Assembly (NCBI GenBank): GCA_016844425.1
Contig: JAERML010000086.1
Coordinates: 1-9,307, forward strand
Direction: 5' to 3'
DNA from: Bacteroidota bacterium
Lineage (GTDB): Bacteria; Bacteroidota; UBA10030; UBA6906
Length of the DNA stretch: 9,307 nucleotides
In this document: positions 6,476 to 9,307 of the stretch, in pieces
Position numbering within the stretch: the stretch's first letter is position 1
Layout: every line of letters starts with the position of its first letter
Translations under genes and position numbers: made by a program
Notes under the pieces: model-generated
The model's database searches: none
What the model was told of the DNA's origin: nothing
The model's input: only the letters and a program-made list of their open reading frames with translations

Positions 6476-8043
6476 TCAACCACATCCTTCGCCGTTCCGG
6501 ATGTCTGTTCCGCGGTGACCGATTGACCACCCGCCCGGGCATCCTGAATCTGCTGGATGATCTGGCGGGAGGAAAGGGCCGACTTTTCAAGAAACGTATT
6601 TGGGTAGAATCCAATCCAGACGATAAGGACAACAACAGGAACCAGCACCACAATCTCCCGAATCGAGAGGTCCACCAATTTGTGATTTGCGGGGTTGTCC
6701 AGCTTGCCAAAGAAGACGCGCTGGTAGCTCCACAACAGATAGACGGCCGCAAAGATCACGCCAGTCGCTCCGAAAATCGCAAACCAATAGCTGCCAAGGA
6801 ACTGGGACTTGAACGCCCCGAGCAAGATCAGGAACTCACCCACGAACCCATTCAGCCCGGGGAGTCCAACTGATGATAGCATGACGATCATGAAGAAGCT
6901 GGCATAGACGGGCATCTGCTTCGCCAATCCACCAAAGTCCGTGATCATCCGCGTATGGCGACGGTCGTAGATCATTCCCACGAGAAGAAAGAGCGCTCCT
7001 GTCGAAAGGCCGTGGTTGATCATCTGGATAACACTTCCCTGCATCCCTTCTTCGTTCAGTGCAAAAATGCCGAGCACGACAAAGCCGAGGTGACTCACCG
7101 ACGAGTACGCTACTAGTTTTTTGAGATCCGTCTGCACCATAGAAACAAGCGCGCCGTATATGATGCCGATGACAGCGAGGACGGCAATATACGGAAGGTA
7201 TGTAAACGTCGCGTACGGGAATAACGGCAGGCAGAAGCGAACTAGTCCGTAGGTTCCCATCTTCAGGAGAACGCCGGCAAGAATCACGCTTCCTGCGGTC
7301 GGAGCCTGGACGTGCGCATCCGGCAACCAGGTGTGAAATGGAAAAAGCGGAACCTTAATGCAGAAGCTGAGCGTGAAAGCGAGGAACATCCATGATTGAA
7401 TTCCCATCGGAATACCCGGCGCAATCGCGTACAACTTCATCAGATCGGTGGTGAAACTCCCTCCGGGTTGTGTGGACGCATACACTCCAAGCCAGATGAT
7501 CGCGACCAGCATGAGCAGGCTTCCGGCCATCGTGTAAAGGAAGAACTTGACCGCCGCATAAATTCTCTCGCCGCCACCCCAGATACCGATAATGAAGTAC
7601 ATCGGGATGAGCATGAACTCCCAGAACACATAGAAGAGAAACATATCCAGCGCAACGAACACACCAAGCGTTCCCACTTCCAGCAGCAACATCAAGGCAA
7701 CGTATCCCTTCAGCTTTTGTTCAATAGACTCCCAGGAGGCGAGCAACGCAATCGGCGTGAGAAAGGTCGTTAGCACCACCAGGAGAAGCGAGATTCCATC
7801 GATGCCGATGTGGTAGGAGATATCCAGACTCGGAATCCAGAGATGCTTTTCCACGAACTGCATGCCCGGCGTTGCACCATCGAACGCAAGGAAGAGCCAG
7901 ACGGAGGCAACAAAAGCAAGGCCGGACGAGCCAAGGCCGATGGCCTTGATGAGGGTCTTGGATTCCGCCCGAAGAAATAGAATGAGCAGCCCACCAACAA
8001 GCGGAAGAGCAAGAATGAGACTGAGAATGTAACTATCGATCAT
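6472..8043 (-). CDS. nuoM: NADH-quinone oxidoreductase subunit M
   Basis: This is a proton-channel subunit of complex I, homologous to Mrp-type Na+/H+ antiporters, with about 14 expected membrane helices; the 523 residues are close to the family's usual length of about 500. Residues matching the known channel residues are present: Glu142 in FWEFMLIPMYF, Lys230 in FCIKVPLFPFHTWLPDAH, Lys261 in GVLLKMGTYGL, and Glu403 in NGFVGEFLIL. A further conserved block, LKKLVAYSSVSHLGFVVLGI, lies at 307-326. After the last span (about 463-480) there is a hydrophilic tail of about 40 residues rich in Q, S, T and A, which ends in VVE. The ATG follows nuoL by 15 bases without a clear Shine-Dalgarno site, suggesting read-through coupling. 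Its TGA stop overlaps the ATG of the next gene in an ATGA, so the two are probably translated together. Confidence 0.98.
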   Translation of the reverse strand: MIDSYILSLILALPLVGGLLILFLRAESKTLIKAIGLGSSGLAFVASVWLFLAFDGATPGMQFVEKHLWIPSLDISYHIGIDGISLLLVVLTTFLTPIALLASWESIEQKLKGYVALMLLLEVGTLGVFVALDMFLFYVFWEFMLIPMYFIIGIWGGGERIYAAVKFFLYTMAGSLLMLVAIIWLGVYASTQPGGSFTTDLMKLYAIAPGIPMGIQSWMFLAFTLSFCIKVPLFPFHTWLPDAHVQAPTAGSVILAGVLLKMGTYGLVRFCLPLFPYATFTYLPYIAVLAVIGIIYGALVSMVQTDLKKLVAYSSVSHLGFVVLGIFALNEEGMQGSVIQMINHGLSTGALFLLVGMIYDRRHTRMITDFGGLAKQMPVYASFFMIVMLSSVGLPGLNGFVGEFLILLGAFKSQFLGSYWFAIFGATGVIFAAVYLLWSYQRVFFGKLDNPANHKLVDLSIREIVVLVPVVVLIVWIGFYPNTFLEKSALSSRQIIQQIQDARAGGQSVTAEQTSGTAKDVVE

Positions 8044-8058
8044 GGAATAAGTGTCAGA

Positions 8059-9307
8059 TTAATGTGCAATCAGCCAGCCGAGAATGACCACCACGCCGAG
8101 GAGAAAGACAAACATGTAGTTCTGTGCCACACCCGTTTGCCCCATCCTGATCACCTTGCTCACACCGCCGAAGAACTTTGCCAGGCCATTTACAAGTCCA
8201 TCGATCATCCCCACATCGACAATTCTCCACAGCAGCGTTTCCGAGCTCTTCTGGATAGGAGTTACAACGGCAGCGTCGTACGCTTCATCGACGTAGTATT
8301 TGTTCAATAGGAGTTTGTAGAGTCCTGGCACTCTTGTACTCAACTGCTGTGGTACTTCCTGTTTCTTCAGGTACCAGAGTCGGGCAAGAAGAATACCGCC
8401 AACCCCCACCCCTACCGAAAGAGCCATGAGCACGTATTCGATCGTCTCCATGCCGTGACCGGGCAGCGCCATCACCAGATTCGCTCGCTCGAACACAGGC
8501 TCCAGCCAATGTTCAATCGCATTTCCACCCCCGAGGCTTGCAGGCACTCCCACAAATCCTCCCACTACAGAGAGGAGAGCAAGTATAATCAACGGCACCG
8601 TCATCGTCTTCGGTGACTCGTGCGGATGCTTGTCCGATCCCCAACGCTTCTCTCCATCGAAGGTAAGAACGGTGAGACGAGACATGTAGAACGCCGTGAG
8701 TGCCGCACCAACCAGTCCCACCAGCCACAGACCCCACTGCCCGTGGGAGAACACCTTCCAGAGAATCTCATCCTTGCTGAAGAAGCCAGAGAAAGGAAAG
8801 ATGCCCGCGATTGCTATCATCGCAATGAAGAAGGTCCAGTACGTAATGGGCAAGTATTTCTTTAAGCCGCCCATTTTCTGGATGTCCTGCTCGTCGTGCA
8901 TTGCGTGGATAACGGACCCGGACCCGAGGAAGAGAAGCGCCTTGAAGAAGGCGTGTGTCATTAAGTGAAAGAGGCCGGCTGCGAATGCACCAACCCCCAG
9001 CGCAAGGAACATGTAGCCGAGCTGACTGACTGTCGAGTAGGCAAGTACTTTCTTGATGTCGTTCTGGACGAGTCCAATCGTCGCTGCTAACAATGCAGTG
9101 GCGGCACCGATGATTGCAACGATCTCCATCGTTGCGGGTGCAAGCGCGTAAAGGACCGAACAACGGGCGACCATGTAGACGCCGGCCGTGACCATCGTTG
9201 CGGCATGGATGAGTGCGCTGACGGGCGTCGGACCAGCCATCGCGTCAGGAAGCCAGACGAAAAGTGGAATTTGTGCGGATTTGCCGATTGCACCAACGAA
9301 CAACGCC
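8059..9307 (-). CDS. nuoL: NADH-quinone oxidoreductase subunit L, C-terminal part (5' end outside window)
   Basis: This is the largest antiporter-like membrane subunit of complex I, which couples quinone reduction by NADH to proton translocation across the inner membrane. The reading frame is open to the right edge; the TTG at 9303 is an internal leucine, not a start. Numbering from that leucine, the family signature GKSAQIPLFVWLPDAM lies at residues 7-22 with the channel lysine K8, followed by GPTPVSALIHAATMVTAG (24-41). A second group, FHLMTHAFFKALLFLGSGS, is at 112-130, and GFFSKDEILW is at 173-182 with K177/D178. The C-terminal tail has the NKYYVDEAYD motif (335-344), the region of the long lateral helix, and a last membrane span near 396-413. 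About 200 or more N-terminal residues are missing, judged by the usual family length of just over 600. The gene ends 15 bases before nuoM. I am very sure of the family. Confidence 0.97.
   Translation of the reverse strand, partial: ALFVGAIGKSAQIPLFVWLPDAMAGPTPVSALIHAATMVTAGVYMVARCSVLYALAPATMEIVAIIGAATALLAATIGLVQNDIKKVLAYSTVSQLGYMFLALGVGAFAAGLFHLMTHAFFKALLFLGSGSVIHAMHDEQDIQKMGGLKKYLPITYWTFFIAMIAIAGIFPFSGFFSKDEILWKVFSHGQWGLWLVGLVGAALTAFYMSRLTVLTFDGEKRWGSDKHPHESPKTMTVPLIILALLSVVGGFVGVPASLGGGNAIEHWLEPVFERANLVMALPGHGMETIEYVLMALSVGVGVGGILLARLWYLKKQEVPQQLSTRVPGLYKLLLNKYYVDEAYDAAVVTPIQKSSETLLWRIVDVGMIDGLVNGLAKFFGGVSKVIRMGQTGVAQNYMFVFLLGVVVILGWLIAH

Overview
The window is a gene-dense bacterial segment in which every gene I can support lies on the minus strand, so transcription runs from high to low coordinates. 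In that order the genes are nuoL (5' end beyond the window), nuoM, a 500-residue ion-transporter-superfamily antiporter (NhaD/CitMHS_2-like), nuoN, nnr (NAD(P)HX repair, split by a frameshift), a VanZ-family membrane protein, tgt and yajC. Junctions are tight: two are 4-base ATGA overlaps, and the others are gaps of about 7 to 29 bases. I see no stretch over 300 bases without a gene, no RNA gene, mobile element, CRISPR array or convincing internal promoter or terminator.

Right part (about 3533-9307): this is the distal end of a complex I (NADH-quinone oxidoreductase) operon, carrying the three proton-pumping, Mrp-antiporter-like subunits L, M and N. In all three the key charged residues of the membrane channels are visible. 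The usual L-M-N run is interrupted: a separate multi-membrane-span cation antiporter gene sits between nuoM and nuoN and is translationally coupled to nuoM by an ATGA overlap. This is the most unusual part of the window.

Middle part (1973-3525): seven bases after nuoN comes nnr, the bifunctional enzyme that repairs hydrated NADH/NADPH. Its epimerase and dehydratase halves are both intact but lie in different frames, meeting at 2971-2986. This is either a sequencing or assembly indel, a recent mutation, or a real split pair with coupled translation.

Left part (12-1976): a small VanZ-like protein is followed by tRNA-guanine transglycosylase (queuosine synthesis) and YajC, the accessory subunit of the SecDF-YajC translocon. 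tgt-yajC is a widespread bacterial pairing and is often followed by secD, which may lie just past the left edge. yajC appears to start at a TTG set by an AGGAGG site rather than at the first good ATG.

Organism: mid-range GC content, a 14-subunit-type nuo operon and the form of YajC suggest a Gram-negative bacterium, perhaps of the Bacteroidota/Chlorobiota/Ignavibacteria neighbourhood. This is inference and weak. Presence of nuo implies a respiratory organism, and tgt implies queuosine-modified tRNA.
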